In this document: one piece after another, positions 22,806 through 32,145 of the stretch
How the letters are laid out: each line of letters begins with the position of its first letter
How positions within the stretch are numbered: position 1 is the first letter of the stretch
Source: Laccaria trichodermophora
Lineage: Eukaryota > Basidiomycota > Agaricomycetes > Agaricales > Hydnangiaceae
DNA length: 64,000 nt
Reading direction: 5' to 3'
Assembly: GCA_018417955.1 (NCBI GenBank)
Contig: JACTVC010000007.1
Coordinates: 868,001-932,000, forward strand
The notes under the pieces: model-generated
Databases searched by the model: none
What the model was told of the DNA's origin: nothing
What the model saw: only the letters and a program-made list of their open reading frames with translations
Made by a program: the position numbers and the translations under genes

Positions 22806-25282
22806 CTGCATCTTTGCCATTTGTGATGGGATGAGTTCCATTGAAGAATATAGATCTGTGGAAGTGAGAAATTTGTAAAACCAAGAACTGGAGCAAGGGA
22901 AGGCTTTAATGACAGATTTAAAAGCCTCTGAAGTTGAGTTTGGAAGATAAAGTGCATTAAAGACTGCACACAGTGCAGAAGTGATTCAGCTAATGTCCAA
23001 GTTCCACATGGCTTCATCTCCCAAAATGAACAAAGGAATGGAATGTGAGCCCTTCAGCTTGAGTGGTGGAAGATACATGAGGAGACTCTAAATTAGTGAG
23101 AGCTTTTATCTCAGGAGGCCATTACATTCCTTACATGGGTAAGTGGCAGAGAATGTGAATTACTATAGTAAATATGATGTCACTATTTTCTTTTACAAAA
23201 TGTCAAAAATTTTTGGATACCCTATAATTATACAACACAACAATTCAAAATCAGGTGAACAGCAACACATCTAGTGTTTAGAGGTTCAGCCCATAGGACT
23301 GAATTGAGCTGTACCATAGTCTGTTCTTTTTTTTGGTTGCAGTTGCCCAAATTTGGGGTTATTCAGGTTGCTGGTTGCCTCATTTCAAAAATCTTTTAAA
23401 ACCATTTGAAGACCAGTTTCAAGTGGTAGCAACTGGTCAAACAGTCATGTGTGTCATGTACTCTTGTTGCTACATTTATTACCTTTAATCAGGTTTTTAG
23501 TTCATTAAACCTGGTTAAGAACTGAGAAATATATAACCAAATCTATTTTGTTACAAATACTTGTTGTAGCAACTTGTACCAGAAACTCACTCAAATTTTC
23601 ATCATTTTGCTTGATTCAAGTTTTGGTTATTGAAATTATAAGTATCAAAATATGCTCACCATCTATCAATGTGTGGTATGCATCAAATAACTCTTGTAGT
23701 TGCCACATTAAATTTTGCCCAAGTCTTTTTAAGATGTAATTCAGTTTCAGTCCTCGCTATGTCAAATCTTCATTAAATATCTCAAGGATTGGTAGAATGA
23801 TGGATATTTACATGCTTTAGTACTTACTACATTATATAAACTGTTTATCTTTCAGAATAATAATGGTTGAGATACAAATAGTTCATATTGGTACAATGAA
23901 TTATACACAAAAAACTGGTCTGGATCAGTCTGAACTAGTTCCATGGACTGCAAAAGACCAGTCCTAGGTAGTTGAGTTTCGTTCCCTCAATATCTGGGTC
24001 AGTCTTAGACCAGTTGTGGTCTATGATTGCACATTTTGCAGCCAAAAAATGGACTGAACTAAACTTGTGAATACTATACATATCCAAGTGTGGGAGAGCA
24101 TCAGAAAACTTGATAATGAGCTTGGTCTTTCTTGTTTTTGTTACAACAGAACTAACTATGATAGGTCAATCTCTTTGATAACAGAGCAGCATTGAAGCTG
24201 TTTGAGTTTCTAAAACAGGAAATTCTTTCTCTTCTATGTTATGTATCTGGATTTCAGCATAATGATCCTGCTCTTCTTAGTTTATTTTCCAGCCTTGTAT
24301 TCCATAATATAAGTATCTCTGTAAGTATATCATCATCAGTCAATTATTGAAACTGATGGCACTGATACCTTAGCACATGGGTTCCCTCCCTTGCAGATGG
24401 CACAAAAACCTGTTTCAAAGACACTAACTGTGTATGGGTCCCATTGCCTTCTGAGTCTGATGAGTGGAAGCAGACTTTTCTTTAATGTAATGGAAGCTGT
24501 GTTAACAAACTATTTAATTGCTACTCACCTAACTGCCTTAGTCTTGGAAAGCAGGCATACCTAGGAAATTTTGTGAGCTATGATGCTTTGAAGCTGGGAA
24601 CCATTACATTGCCAAAATGGCTTCTATATCTACTCCATCCTCCATCATGCACTTACAAAGATCTGTCCCAGCTTTGTCTGTTCCAGTTTTGAACCCTGCC
24701 TCAGATATACCAATTATCATCCAAATTGTCACTTCATAGCAAAAGGTTTTCATTGACCTACTCTCAAGTAGAGTTTATGCTCAATTAATGTACAGAGAAA
24801 ATGCTAACATTGGGGTTGAGATTAGGGATGTGGATGTCTCTGAGACCCAAAGATGCCACCTGTGCAGTGGGTGGGGGTGATAGAAATTAATAGAGCTGGA
24901 CACTTCCATTAATCTGTTTTTCACTAATAGCATAAAGAGTGAATAAGAGGGATGCCCTCCACTGGCACCAAGGGCCACCAGCAAATATGATTGATGCTAG
25001 GAGGAGAGCTTGATGGCACAGGCCTGATTCCGGGACCTGAACCAATCAGACCTAGATATTGCATCAAGTTCTTTTTGATTTGCCATCAGTACATCAACTG
25101 TAAGAACATCAACAATTTCCACACCTAAATCATCCCCATAGGGAGCTGAACTGGGAAAGTGGATTGGAGAGTGGGTGCTCCAAGAAGACTGTGCAACAGC
25201 AATGAAGCCATCTAAGGTCTCTGTCATCACTCTCTTTTCATTTGACTTCTTGCCTGCTATGGATATTGACGATGCTGCTCTA
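22806..25282. other. AT-rich non-coding DNA with a degenerate ACTGGTC-rich patch
   Basis: No gene could be supported. At 23280-24060 there are repeated ACTGGTC/GACCAGT words, reminiscent of the GACCGGT words in the hAT MITE at 39522-40105 with C-to-T decay, so this may be an old relative; ends were not found. The rest holds only short frames. Confidence 0.35.
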
Positions 25283-25350
25283 ACCAGTACTTTTCAGTAC
25301 CCCACCCATTCCTGCAGGAATCCCAGGAATGGGTCGAGAATTCACAGTAA
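25283..25350. repeat. Isolated terminus of the ATTCC-type element family
   Basis: CAGTACTTTTCAGTACCCCA followed by CCCATTCCTGCAGGAATCCC matches the outer ends at 36735-36781 and 35513-35560. Only this end is present; the neighbouring DNA lacks the family interior. Confidence 0.5.
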
Positions 25351-25539
25351 AAGCAAAAAAAAGATACAAGAGTGTGCCAAGTGTTCAGTCTGCAATTTTC
25401 ATGGATGAATCTAACTAAGTCAGACCTTATGCTGATAATATAACACTCAGAATTCCCTAAGACACTTAAATTCCAGATGCAAAGAAAAGATGAAGTATAT
25501 TGCATAATTACATAGAGTTATTTACTACATCTTTAGTTA

Positions 25540-25795
25540 CAGAGAGGGGGGAGTGGTGATCAGGAAGGAAGGGCAGGAGGGGATGGTGAGCAGCAAGGGA
25601 GGGAGGATGGAGTAAGGAAGGGAGAAGGGGATGATGGGCAGTGGGTGAGCAGTGGGTGAGCAGTAAGGGAGTGGGAATAGGAAGGGAGGAGTAAGGGAGG
25701 GGGAAGGGGTGAGCAGTAAGGGAGAGGAAGGGGGTGATAAGCAGCAAGGGAGGGGGGGAAGGGGTGGGCAGTAAGGGAGAGGGAGGGTTAGGATA
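25540..25795. repeat. Purine-rich tandem array
   Basis: Imperfect repeats of AGGGAGGGGGAAGGGGTGAG and GAGCAGTAAGGG run for about 250 bp with almost no pyrimidine on the plus strand. It could form triplex or quadruplex structures; that is inference. Frames across it are low complexity. Confidence 0.75.
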
Positions 25796-26275
25796 CCTTG
25801 CTCTCTATTGTCCTTTCACTCTCAACAAGGTCATCTCATTTCAATTGTACTACTTGACTAGTTGTATTCACTCACACTATATACTTAAATAGTTGTATTC
25901 CATCAAATTGTGACTTAAAGTGCTTGCATGAGCACTCTACACATTGGTGTTTGTGCTGCGTGCTTTGTTTGGATCACAGGCCATTGTTTGAATCACAAGA
26001 CATTGTTTGGATCACAAGCCTTGTTAGAATTACAAGTCTGACTAAACATGTCTGAAGAAAACACTTGAACAGGAACAGTCTAGATACTTCCATGATATTG
26101 CACTTGAAAGATCTAGGATCTTCTATAAACATTTGTACTCGTATTTATAGAATGTGAAATGCAAGAAGTAGGATTCATTCTTACTTTTACCCCAAACCAA
26201 TGACGCCTAGGCTTTGCATGATGCAGAGGCGATATGGGTGACTTGTGTGACAAGAAAAATAGCCAAGGTCAGGAG
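25796..26275. other. Non-coding DNA downstream of the DIRS-like element
   Basis: Contains a three-fold short direct repeat around TTTGGATCACA (25967-26020). No gene. It may hold the unrecognised right terminal region of the minus-strand retroelement. Confidence 0.4.
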
Positions 26276-26298
26276 ATCTGGCGCGGCGCGCGCCAGAT
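26276..26298. other. Perfect GC-rich hairpin beyond the recombinase gene
   Basis: ATCTGGCGCG and CGCGCCAGAT form a perfect 10-bp inverted repeat around a 3-base loop GCG, about 260 bp beyond the recombinase stop (minus strand). Its GC content contrasts with AT-rich surroundings. It could be a recombination site, a transcript-end structure or part of the element's terminal repeat. Confidence 0.6.
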
Positions 26299-26557
26299 TC
26301 CGACGTATTTCCACTCGAGGTATGGCTATATTCCTATATAAAAAAGAAAAAAGGTGATGAGATTATGTAGTAATCGATGTGAGGAGCGAGGGGAAAGGTA
26401 GGAGGAGTACATGCGTGTATATTGTGTGTAAGAAAAAGGTACGTCCATGTCGTATTGGTGGGTGATGGAGGTAGTAGTAAAGAGTCTGTTTAATAGAAGA
26501 AAAGTCTGTGAGTCAAAATAAATGTTTAAAGAATAAAAGGAAAATGTCTGTGTTAAG

Positions 26558-27577
26558 TCAGGAATCCAAAGTGTGGATGTATGATGAAGCGGAACGTGCT
26601 GTTTGGCCAAAGAGCAAGGCCTGAATTAAAACAGGGTTTTTCCAGATGTAAATCTTGAAGGCATCTGAGGCCCATCTACTGATGGCTTGAATTATAGAGG
26701 GTGGAACTCCGTTTTCAGCGAGGGAAGTGGCACCTCCAGCTCTGAGGGATTGCCCAGCGGTGTCGTTGTCAAAGAAACGACGCAAGCGCTTGATGAAGAA
26801 GGAGCGAGTGGGGACGACTCCCTTGCTGGTCAGCCAGAGAGGGGAGCTGAAAGGAAATTTCTTGTCTCGTGCGTGGATGTATGCAAGAAAATGTTTGTGG
26901 GGGTCGAAGACACGGCCGTTTTTGCGAACAATAATTGTGTTGCCTTCAAAAAACCTGTCAGCCTTATGGCCAGGCAGGAAGAATTGAAAGGAGATGTCCG
27001 AGAAGTGGACGGATGTGCGTTTGGTGACTTTGCGAGGGTCATGAAGTTGTGGGTCGTCTGGGTACGTCATTTCTCCCAGACGGAACAAGGCGAAGAAGCC
27101 GGTAAGCATTTGCGTGAGGAAAAGGATGTCATCGTAGTCCGAAGAGTTTCCTAGTGCGAGGGTGACTGTTTCAAGGTCGTCAAGGGTGAGAGCTCGTTTG
27201 CGGGAAGTTGGCGTTCCGCGTAAACGCCTGCAACCCTGCAATGTACGATGTACCAGAGCAGAGTTGCGAGCGGTACGTACGTCAGGGAAATATGGTTCGA
27301 GTTGCTGGCAGATGCCTGACAGGTACGTCGCTACAGATCCCAGTTTGATGTGGTGGCACATGTAGACTGTGAAAAGGCTAAGTGTGTCTGGGGTTGGGTC
27401 AAGGGGGAAATTGTGTAGCTTGATAAAATTTAGATAAGAGTTGAGAGCCGAACCGTAACTTTTCCACATGGAGTTGTCGATGGCTTGTCCAAGAGCGATA
27501 GCGCGCTCTCTTAGTAGCCTCTCCTGTGACCAGGCTTCCCTAAGGGGTTGCCTGGCACGCACAGTGGACGTGATCAT
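26558..27577 (-). CDS. Tyrosine recombinase of the DIRS-like element, 339 aa
   Basis: The fold is recognisable from an N-terminal SAM-like domain (about 1-110) and the catalytic region. The first Arg is in ALFRLGEM (residue 166), the second in GQSLRAGG (279), Trp in ISRWASDAFKIY (302) and the nucleophile Tyr is 310 in IYIWKNP. In most relatives the second Arg lies in an HxxR motif; here the first position is Gln 276, a notable change. The enzyme would insert the circular cDNA by site-specific recombination in place of a DDE integrase. Its ATG overlaps the stop of the upstream RT frame as ATGA (27577-27574), suggesting coupled termination and restart. No stops or shifts. Confidence 0.88.
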   Translation of the reverse strand: MITSTVRARQPLREAWSQERLLRERAIALGQAIDNSMWKSYGSALNSYLNFIKLHNFPLDPTPDTLSLFTVYMCHHIKLGSVATYLSGICQQLEPYFPDVRTARNSALVHRTLQGCRRLRGTPTSRKRALTLDDLETVTLALGNSSDYDDILFLTQMLTGFFALFRLGEMTYPDDPQLHDPRKVTKRTSVHFSDISFQFFLPGHKADRFFEGNTIIVRKNGRVFDPHKHFLAYIHARDKKFPFSSPLWLTSKGVVPTRSFFIKRLRRFFDNDTAGQSLRAGGATSLAENGVPPSIIQAISRWASDAFKIYIWKNPVLIQALLFGQTARSASSYIHTLDS

Positions 27578-30500
27578 TTTTTGGGAGCCCCCAGCAGCAA
27601 TCGAGGGGGTAAAAAGGGGGAGATGTTAAGGTTGGGGACGTACTGCCGTGCGACATCAAACTTGTGCCTGGAGATGGCATCGGCGACACAGTTGAGTTCT
27701 CCGGCGATATGGAGAACTCTGAGCTGTATGTTTGAGTTAATGCACATGTCTGCTGCATCAAGGAGAATTGAGTTGTAATGTGGAAGGCACCTGAGAGTGT
27801 TAAAAATGGCAACGGTGTTGTCATTGTCCGTGTAAATGAGGACTCTGGTGGCTGGTGGGACACCAAGGGTGTCGGTAACATGGTGGATTGCGGATAGGAC
27901 ACATAGAGCTTCAAAGAAAAAGATGTGCTCATCCATGGTGCCATCGGGTGTGGGTGAGTAGAAACCGACGCAACTGTCAGGCAACCAAAAACCCATACCT
28001 TGGAGACAGGCATCACAAAAAATTGTAATGTTGGCGTCGTCAGCATCCCAATAGATCTGCTGAATGAGTCGAACACCAGAGTCACGTTCCAGGTGATTTG
28101 CAGCCCATTCGAGGTCAGCACGGACGGCGTTGTTGACTCTAATGAACTGGTTTGGGGCAGATTTGCTGCCAATTTTTGCGTAAAAATTGTTCAACGCAGG
28201 TCTGAGGAGGGGGAAGACATTCAGGCTCCAGTTGATCCAGCCTGCCAACCTTTGCCATTCACAGAGAGTGAACTTGTGCTTGCTAGAGATGAAGTCACGA
28301 ATGGCCATGATTAATTGTTGGAGGGTGCCAGGTGGCATGGTCATTGAGAGAGTGTTAGCGTCAACGTCGATTCCAATGACAGTAAGCAGAGACCCAAAAA
28401 TTTGCTTACTCTCTTTGTGGGGTAAGTTGATTTCGTCCCACAATTCGAGTAACTTGACTTGGTTTGTGGGCATAAATTTGCGATATGGAGGGTAATACGT
28501 GAGGTTGGATGCGAGTTCCGGGCCAAATGAGTCATCCGAGTATGTACCCAGGAGTTCAATGGCCCTTCTTTTCTTTGCGATCCATGATACCAGCAACATA
28601 AATGTGATCCAGTTGCAACCTGATCCGCGGCCACCAAAGGCGGTGTTTCTGTCAACGTGGAGGGACCCTCCAATACGGTTGACTTGCTTGATTTGCCAGT
28701 AAGGGTGGACTGGGAGGAGTCTGTATGCTTCCGCAACGTCGGACTTAAATAAAACATGAGGTGAGTCTGGGAAATGGTCATGCATAGAGATTAGGAATTG
28801 TCCTAAATGTTGAAGGTTGTCCAGAGGGTACCTGATAATGTCTTCGTGAGGAATCATGCTGTTCAACGAAAATTTCCCTGCGCTCTGATCTGTGACCATT
28901 CTCAGGTCAGTAGAGTGGGGTTTCGGGACAGCGAAGACAGGCATGCAGTACATGCCAGGTAGGAGTTTGTCTCCAAATGAGTCAGAGAAACGTCCCTTGA
29001 AGATTTCATGATCTCGCTGATCTCTCAAGAATTGAGCTTCTTCAACATTGGTTGGCTCAGGCAATGATAGGTCGAGCGTGTCAGGGTAGTCTCCAAAGTG
29101 GGTATCGGCCCAAGGCCAGAAACCCTCACGGAGTCCCTTGCAAACAGATTTGACGAAAGGTTTGTTCAGCTGAGTCTCTAGAAGTTCTTCGAAGTGGTCA
29201 ACGAAGATGGGGGTGACAATGTCGAACAAAAGAGGGTTTTGTTGGATCGTTCTAGTGACGATTGGATTATTGAGTTCAGAGGCAGGGATTTGAGGCAAAG
29301 GTGTCGCAGTTTCTGACCAGTCGGCGGAAGAACGAGAGAAGGTGTGATTACCATCCCAAATGTTGTATCTCAGGTACTTCGGACGTAATTCATGCACTAG
29401 ATCCTTCTTTGACGTCGCAATCTTTCTGTCCGTGACCAAGGCGCTTGCATTTTTTGCAGGCATGGCGGAACCTGCAGTTGTCGACTGAATTTCTGCATCC
29501 ATTCGTGGAGTTGAAGCGGTTACAGATTTCGGACTTAGTGACCTTTCCAACAGATCGCTTGCTTCCCAGCGTGACGTGGTTTGATTCAACTCCGTCGGGC
29601 ATGGCGATGGCGGAATAAAATCTTGTGAAGCGGTGAGTATCTGTGAGGAGGGCGTTTTGTCCTCCGCCGACTTCATTCCGGATGGCAACATCATATAAGA
29701 TGATTTTGCGGTGAGCTCCGACAATTCTGGCAGAGAAATGCCCCTCGATGTACTCGCCGTAGTCTCTGAGCTCTTGTTCACGGTGAGGGAAAGCGAATTT
29801 AATCGCTTTGACGGTGGCGTTCCAGGCGCTGGTCCACTCGCCACTCGTTTGGACTTTCTTTGTTGGTTCGGATCGCCCAAGGGATATTTCAGTTGATCCC
29901 ACGCGTCCAACATTCTCTTTAGGAGTGGAAATATGGTGCAGTGATGAGAGCACGGCATCGAGATTGACTGCTTGTCCCTTGATGATGTTGTCCCATTCCG
30001 AGGTGGGGAATCCGAGGGGGGCAGTTCTTGAATTTTGGATCCACTGGCGGACAACCTTATAATCACGGGTGAAGAGTTGGAGAATTCGTCTGGATTCTTC
30101 ACATTCCTCATGTCCGCTCTGCCTGGCTTCTTCTTCTCGAGTGTACCAAGGCATTTCAGATTCGAAGATACGTCGCTTCTTGTTGGAGGGTTCATCAAAG
30201 TCGTCGTTGTGGTCAGATGGCGAGGGAGAACTTCCTCTCTTTGATTTGTTGGAGTCTCGACTAATTTGAGAGATGAGATCATCGATGGCTCGGTCAGCGT
30301 AGGGGTCTGCTGATTGGCGTTGTGTTGGGTGAGTTCCCTTAGATTGTAGTCCGACTTCTGCGTGTTTGCCGCGCTTAACCGATGAAGAAGCGAGGGCGGC
30401 GTATTCGTCAAGGGTTTTGGCATAGAATTCAACAGCGGCGTCCTTGGCTCGATTAGTCCTTGCGGGATCGAAGTTGAGGATGGATATGATGTTCGATAAA

Positions 30501-30849
30501 GCTTTGAGCTTTGTGATTTCTCCTTTCCTGAACTTGTCAACGACGTCGTCCATGTATTTGATTGATTCCTCTTCGAGTTCTGATCGATTCGGTTCATCAA
30601 TGTCGTCTCCGTCTGGATGGTCGTGAGTTGGTCCTGGGAGATCGAACTCTCGCTGTCCTGTCTGATTCCCCTGGGCATCCTCATTCGCTGGAGCAGAGCT
30701 GGCTCTACTTCCACGTTGCATGGAGGATTCATCCTCTCCAAGAGGCTTGGCTTGTTGCTCGTCACTTCGTCCAGCTGCATTCGATCCCAGAGTGCTGGAT
30801 GAACCATTTCCTGCAATTGGGGTCGCAAAAAGTCTCGCATGCTCCTCAC
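27574..30849 (-). CDS. Reverse transcriptase-RNase H polyprotein with long frame overlapping gag, 1091 aa
   Basis: Residues from about 490 onward carry the enzyme. After YLRYNIWDGNH there is an RT domain with MPVFAVPKP, RMVTDQSAGKFSLN, LFKSDVAEAYRLLPVHP (first catalytic Asp) and the active-site box TYSDDSFG (near residue 770), a YxDD variant. RNase H follows: ITIFCDACLQGMGFW (near 945), the FFEALCVLSAI Glu, LIYTDNDNTVAIFN and AGELNCVADAISR. Residues 1-485 lie in the frame overlapping gag and are open throughout. They repeat a motif of the type x-L-L/W-x-R-M/I/L (ALWDRM, SLLERM, ALLQRM, TLMNRI, SLLHRL), suggesting that this part is translated. Whether expression uses the early ATG at 30849 or a restart or frameshift near 29390 is undecided. 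Confidence 0.85.
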   Translation of the reverse strand: MRSMRDFLRPQLQEMVHPALWDRMQLDEVTSNKPSLLERMNPPCNVEVEPALLQRMRMPRGIRQDSESSISQDQLTTIQTETTLMNRIDQNSKRNQSNTWTTSLTSSGKEKSQSSKLYRTSYPSSTSIPQGLIEPRTPLLNSMPKPLTNTPPSLLHRLSAANTQKSDYNLRELTQHNANQQTPTLTEPSMISSLKLVETPTNQREEVLPRHLTTTTTLMNPPTRSDVSSNLKCLGTLEKKKPGRADMRNVKNPDEFSNSSPVIIRLSASGSKIQELPPSDSPPRNGTTSSRDKQSISMPCSHHCTIFPLLKRMLDAWDQLKYPLGDPNQQRKSKRVASGPAPGTPPSKRLNSLSLTVNKSSETTASTSRGISLPELSELTAKSSYMMLPSGMKSAEDKTPSSQILTASQDFIPPSPCPTELNQTTSRWEASDLLERSLSPKSVTASTPRMDAEIQSTTAGSAMPAKNASALVTDRKIATSKKDLVHELRPKYLRYNIWDGNHTFSRSSADWSETATPLPQIPASELNNPIVTRTIQQNPLLFDIVTPIFVDHFEELLETQLNKPFVKSVCKGLREGFWPWADTHFGDYPDTLDLSLPEPTNVEEAQFLRDQRDHEIFKGRFSDSFGDKLLPGMYCMPVFAVPKPHSTDLRMVTDQSAGKFSLNSMIPHEDIIRYPLDNLQHLGQFLISMHDHFPDSPHVLFKSDVAEAYRLLPVHPYWQIKQVNRIGGSLHVDRNTAFGGRGSGCNWITFMLLVSWIAKKRRAIELLGTYSDDSFGPELASNLTYYPPYRKFMPTNQVKLLELWDEINLPHKESKQIFGSLLTVIGIDVDANTLSMTMPPGTLQQLIMAIRDFISSKHKFTLCEWQRLAGWINWSLNVFPLLRPALNNFYAKIGSKSAPNQFIRVNNAVRADLEWAANHLERDSGVRLIQQIYWDADDANITIFCDACLQGMGFWLPDSCVGFYSPTPDGTMDEHIFFFEALCVLSAIHHVTDTLGVPPATRVLIYTDNDNTVAIFNTLRCLPHYNSILLDAADMCINSNIQLRVLHIAGELNCVADAISRHKFDVARQYVPNLNISPFLPPRLLLGAPKK

Positions 30850-30853
30850 TCAT
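29390..30853 (-). CDS. Gag-like nucleocapsid protein of the DIRS-like element, 487 aa
   Basis: The protein starts MSEEHARLFATPIAGNGSSS, is hydrophilic and disordered for about 220 residues, then has a more structured central part (MPWYTREEEARQSGHEE, WTSAWNATVKAIKFAFPHRE). It ends with two zinc-binding motifs. The first is CNRFNSTNGC...C...CRFRH, spaced C-x8-C-x6-C-x3-H (CCCH type); the second is CKKCKRLGHGQKDC, spaced C-x2-C-x4-H-x4-C, a retroviral-type zinc knuckle. It should package the element RNA in cytoplasmic particles. The pol frame starts four bases after the gag ATG, in the +1 register. The zinc knuckle confirms this frame as coding. Confidence 0.88.
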   Translation of the reverse strand: MSEEHARLFATPIAGNGSSSTLGSNAAGRSDEQQAKPLGEDESSMQRGSRASSAPANEDAQGNQTGQREFDLPGPTHDHPDGDDIDEPNRSELEEESIKYMDDVVDKFRKGEITKLKALSNIISILNFDPARTNRAKDAAVEFYAKTLDEYAALASSSVKRGKHAEVGLQSKGTHPTQRQSADPYADRAIDDLISQISRDSNKSKRGSSPSPSDHNDDFDEPSNKKRRIFESEMPWYTREEEARQSGHEECEESRRILQLFTRDYKVVRQWIQNSRTAPLGFPTSEWDNIIKGQAVNLDAVLSSLHHISTPKENVGRVGSTEISLGRSEPTKKVQTSGEWTSAWNATVKAIKFAFPHREQELRDYGEYIEGHFSARIVGAHRKIILYDVAIRNEVGGGQNALLTDTHRFTRFYSAIAMPDGVESNHVTLGSKRSVGKVTKSEICNRFNSTNGCRNSVDNCRFRHACKKCKRLGHGQKDCDVKEGSSA

Positions 30854-30929
30854 AAGTAAAAATGAGGAACGATGAATACGTCGTATTAAATGTGACGAAA
30901 AATTCGTATGCTAGAACTGAATGACATGT

Positions 30930-31041
30930 AAGATATCAAGACGAGGGCCTAGATAAAAAATAGAGATCATACCTGGTTGAGGAGTGAGATGTCAAGACGA
31001 GAGCCTGGAGGAAAGGGGCGTCTCAATCTCACTCCTCAACC
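30930..31041. repeat. Leader repeats and hairpin upstream of the DIRS-like element
   Basis: ATATCAAGACGAGGGCCTAG (about 30936) recurs as ATGTCAAGACGAGAGCCTGG (about 30988). GGTTGAGGAGTGAGAT at about 30972 pairs with ATCTCACTCCTCAACC at about 31025. The two structures lie 80-200 bp before the gag start and probably belong to the element's 5' terminal region. Confidence 0.55.
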
Positions 31042-31329
31042 GTGAGGGGTAGATCTAAAAATATATTAGGGCTTGGTGGCGTGCGTCCAAGCGTGGATCA
31101 CATGAGTAAACGAAGGCGAGCAGCGGCTCTGAGTCATGTGTCAGTGGACACACGACTGTGGTTGTGCGCGTGCAACTTAGCCTTGGACGGCTTTCATTGG
31201 ACTTGAGTAAACACCACTGTTTAAACTCAATAAACTTGACTTGTGTTCTAAGAGGACTAAGCATCTTACTTGAGTAAATTGATAAAGTCTAGCACTATCA
31301 ATTAACTCCAATCAAACTGGTAAAGCTTT
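31042..31329. other. Unassigned leader DNA
   Basis: GC-richer than the flanks, with GAGTAAAC words and several direct repeats of CTTGAGTAAA. Possibly the remaining left terminus of the retroelement. No gene. Confidence 0.35.
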
Positions 31330-31735
31330 GTTGTCTGGTTGGTGATGGGCACTCATGGGTGGTCATCATTGTTACCATTCATTCCTGGTGTGTTGTGGCT
31401 GTTGTTGGGTCATGTGGCATCGTTGTGGTTGTTGCCATTGTCAACATGGTTGGTGGGAGGGAATAGAGTGGGGAAGAGGTTGGTTGGTGGGTGGAAAGAA
31501 AAGAGTGTTGTATTTGTTTGGTAGTGTTGCTATTGTTTGGTAACAGAAGTAAAATAAACAAACAAATGAATGGATTCTGTTGCATTCTGTTCCTGCAAAT
31601 TCTGTGGAACATTCCAGTCTCAATCCTGGAATGCCCAAATTCCACTGGAATGGTATGGCACCGGAATGAAGAAAATGACAGGCCTCCCTGCCAAATTTCC
31701 CAGATTCCTGCAGGAATTAGGGAGGCACTGATAAG
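31330..31735 (-). repeat. Truncated ATTCC-type element
   Basis: Read on the minus strand it starts with the terminus AGTGCCTCCCTAATTCCTGC, continues through irregular ATTCC/GGAAT words, then the block TTGTTTGTTTATTTTACTTC and an ACAACAATGG-type stretch that matches 35513-35900. It is cut off near 31330, where the CT tract and the second terminus of the complete copies should follow. Confidence 0.65.
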
Positions 31736-32137
31736 ACCTTACTCTAACCAGTAGCAATTCAAAGAATACCATGACTCCAAAAGGAAAGCAATCAATTGAA
31801 AAGCCAAGGCCTATTTGTAAATCATTGGAGATGAAGTCATCCTAGATGCACCCAAGGCTGGCACATTCCAAAGCAAAAGGTGAAGAAGAGTCACACCAGT
31901 TCTCTTGCAAGTATCTCATCCATTGATAATTCATGTGTGCCATCTCTTTCTGTTCCTTCAGTTCCCAATTCTTCTGCATTCAGTGATAGGCTCAAACATC
32001 AGATATGGTGATCCCCACTCTTCCATCCCTGATGCAGATTCTGTTGGGCAGGTATGTACATTTTGGATGGCATTGAGCAGGATGTGGTAGCTGTCATGAA
32101 GGGGGTGCAATTCATGAAGAAGGCATTCAAGAAGTTT
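31736..32137. other. Unassigned DNA
   Basis: No gene recognised; short frames only. This is the DNA that received the ATACC-array element at 32146; it continues at 32782. Confidence 0.35.
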
Positions 32138-32145
32138 GCTTTTTC

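Larger units (their letters stand above)
26558..30853 (-). mobile_element. DIRS/Ngaro-like tyrosine-recombinase retroelement (coding part)
   Basis: Three overlapping frames on the minus strand give gag, reverse transcriptase-RNase H and tyrosine recombinase, in the order of DIRS-superfamily retroelements. No integrase or protease of the LTR type and no methyltransferase is seen, which points to a Ngaro-like or fungal DIRS group. All frames are intact. GC content is clearly higher than in the flanks. The terminal split repeats expected of the family were not delimited; the upstream leader with hairpin repeats (30930-31041) and the hairpin at 26276-26298 are candidates for parts of them. Confidence 0.88.

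Noticed and set aside
26687..27154. 155-residue plus-strand frame and other frames opposite the retroelement
   Set aside because: Antisense shadows of the tyrosine recombinase and polymerase genes; GC bias keeps them open.
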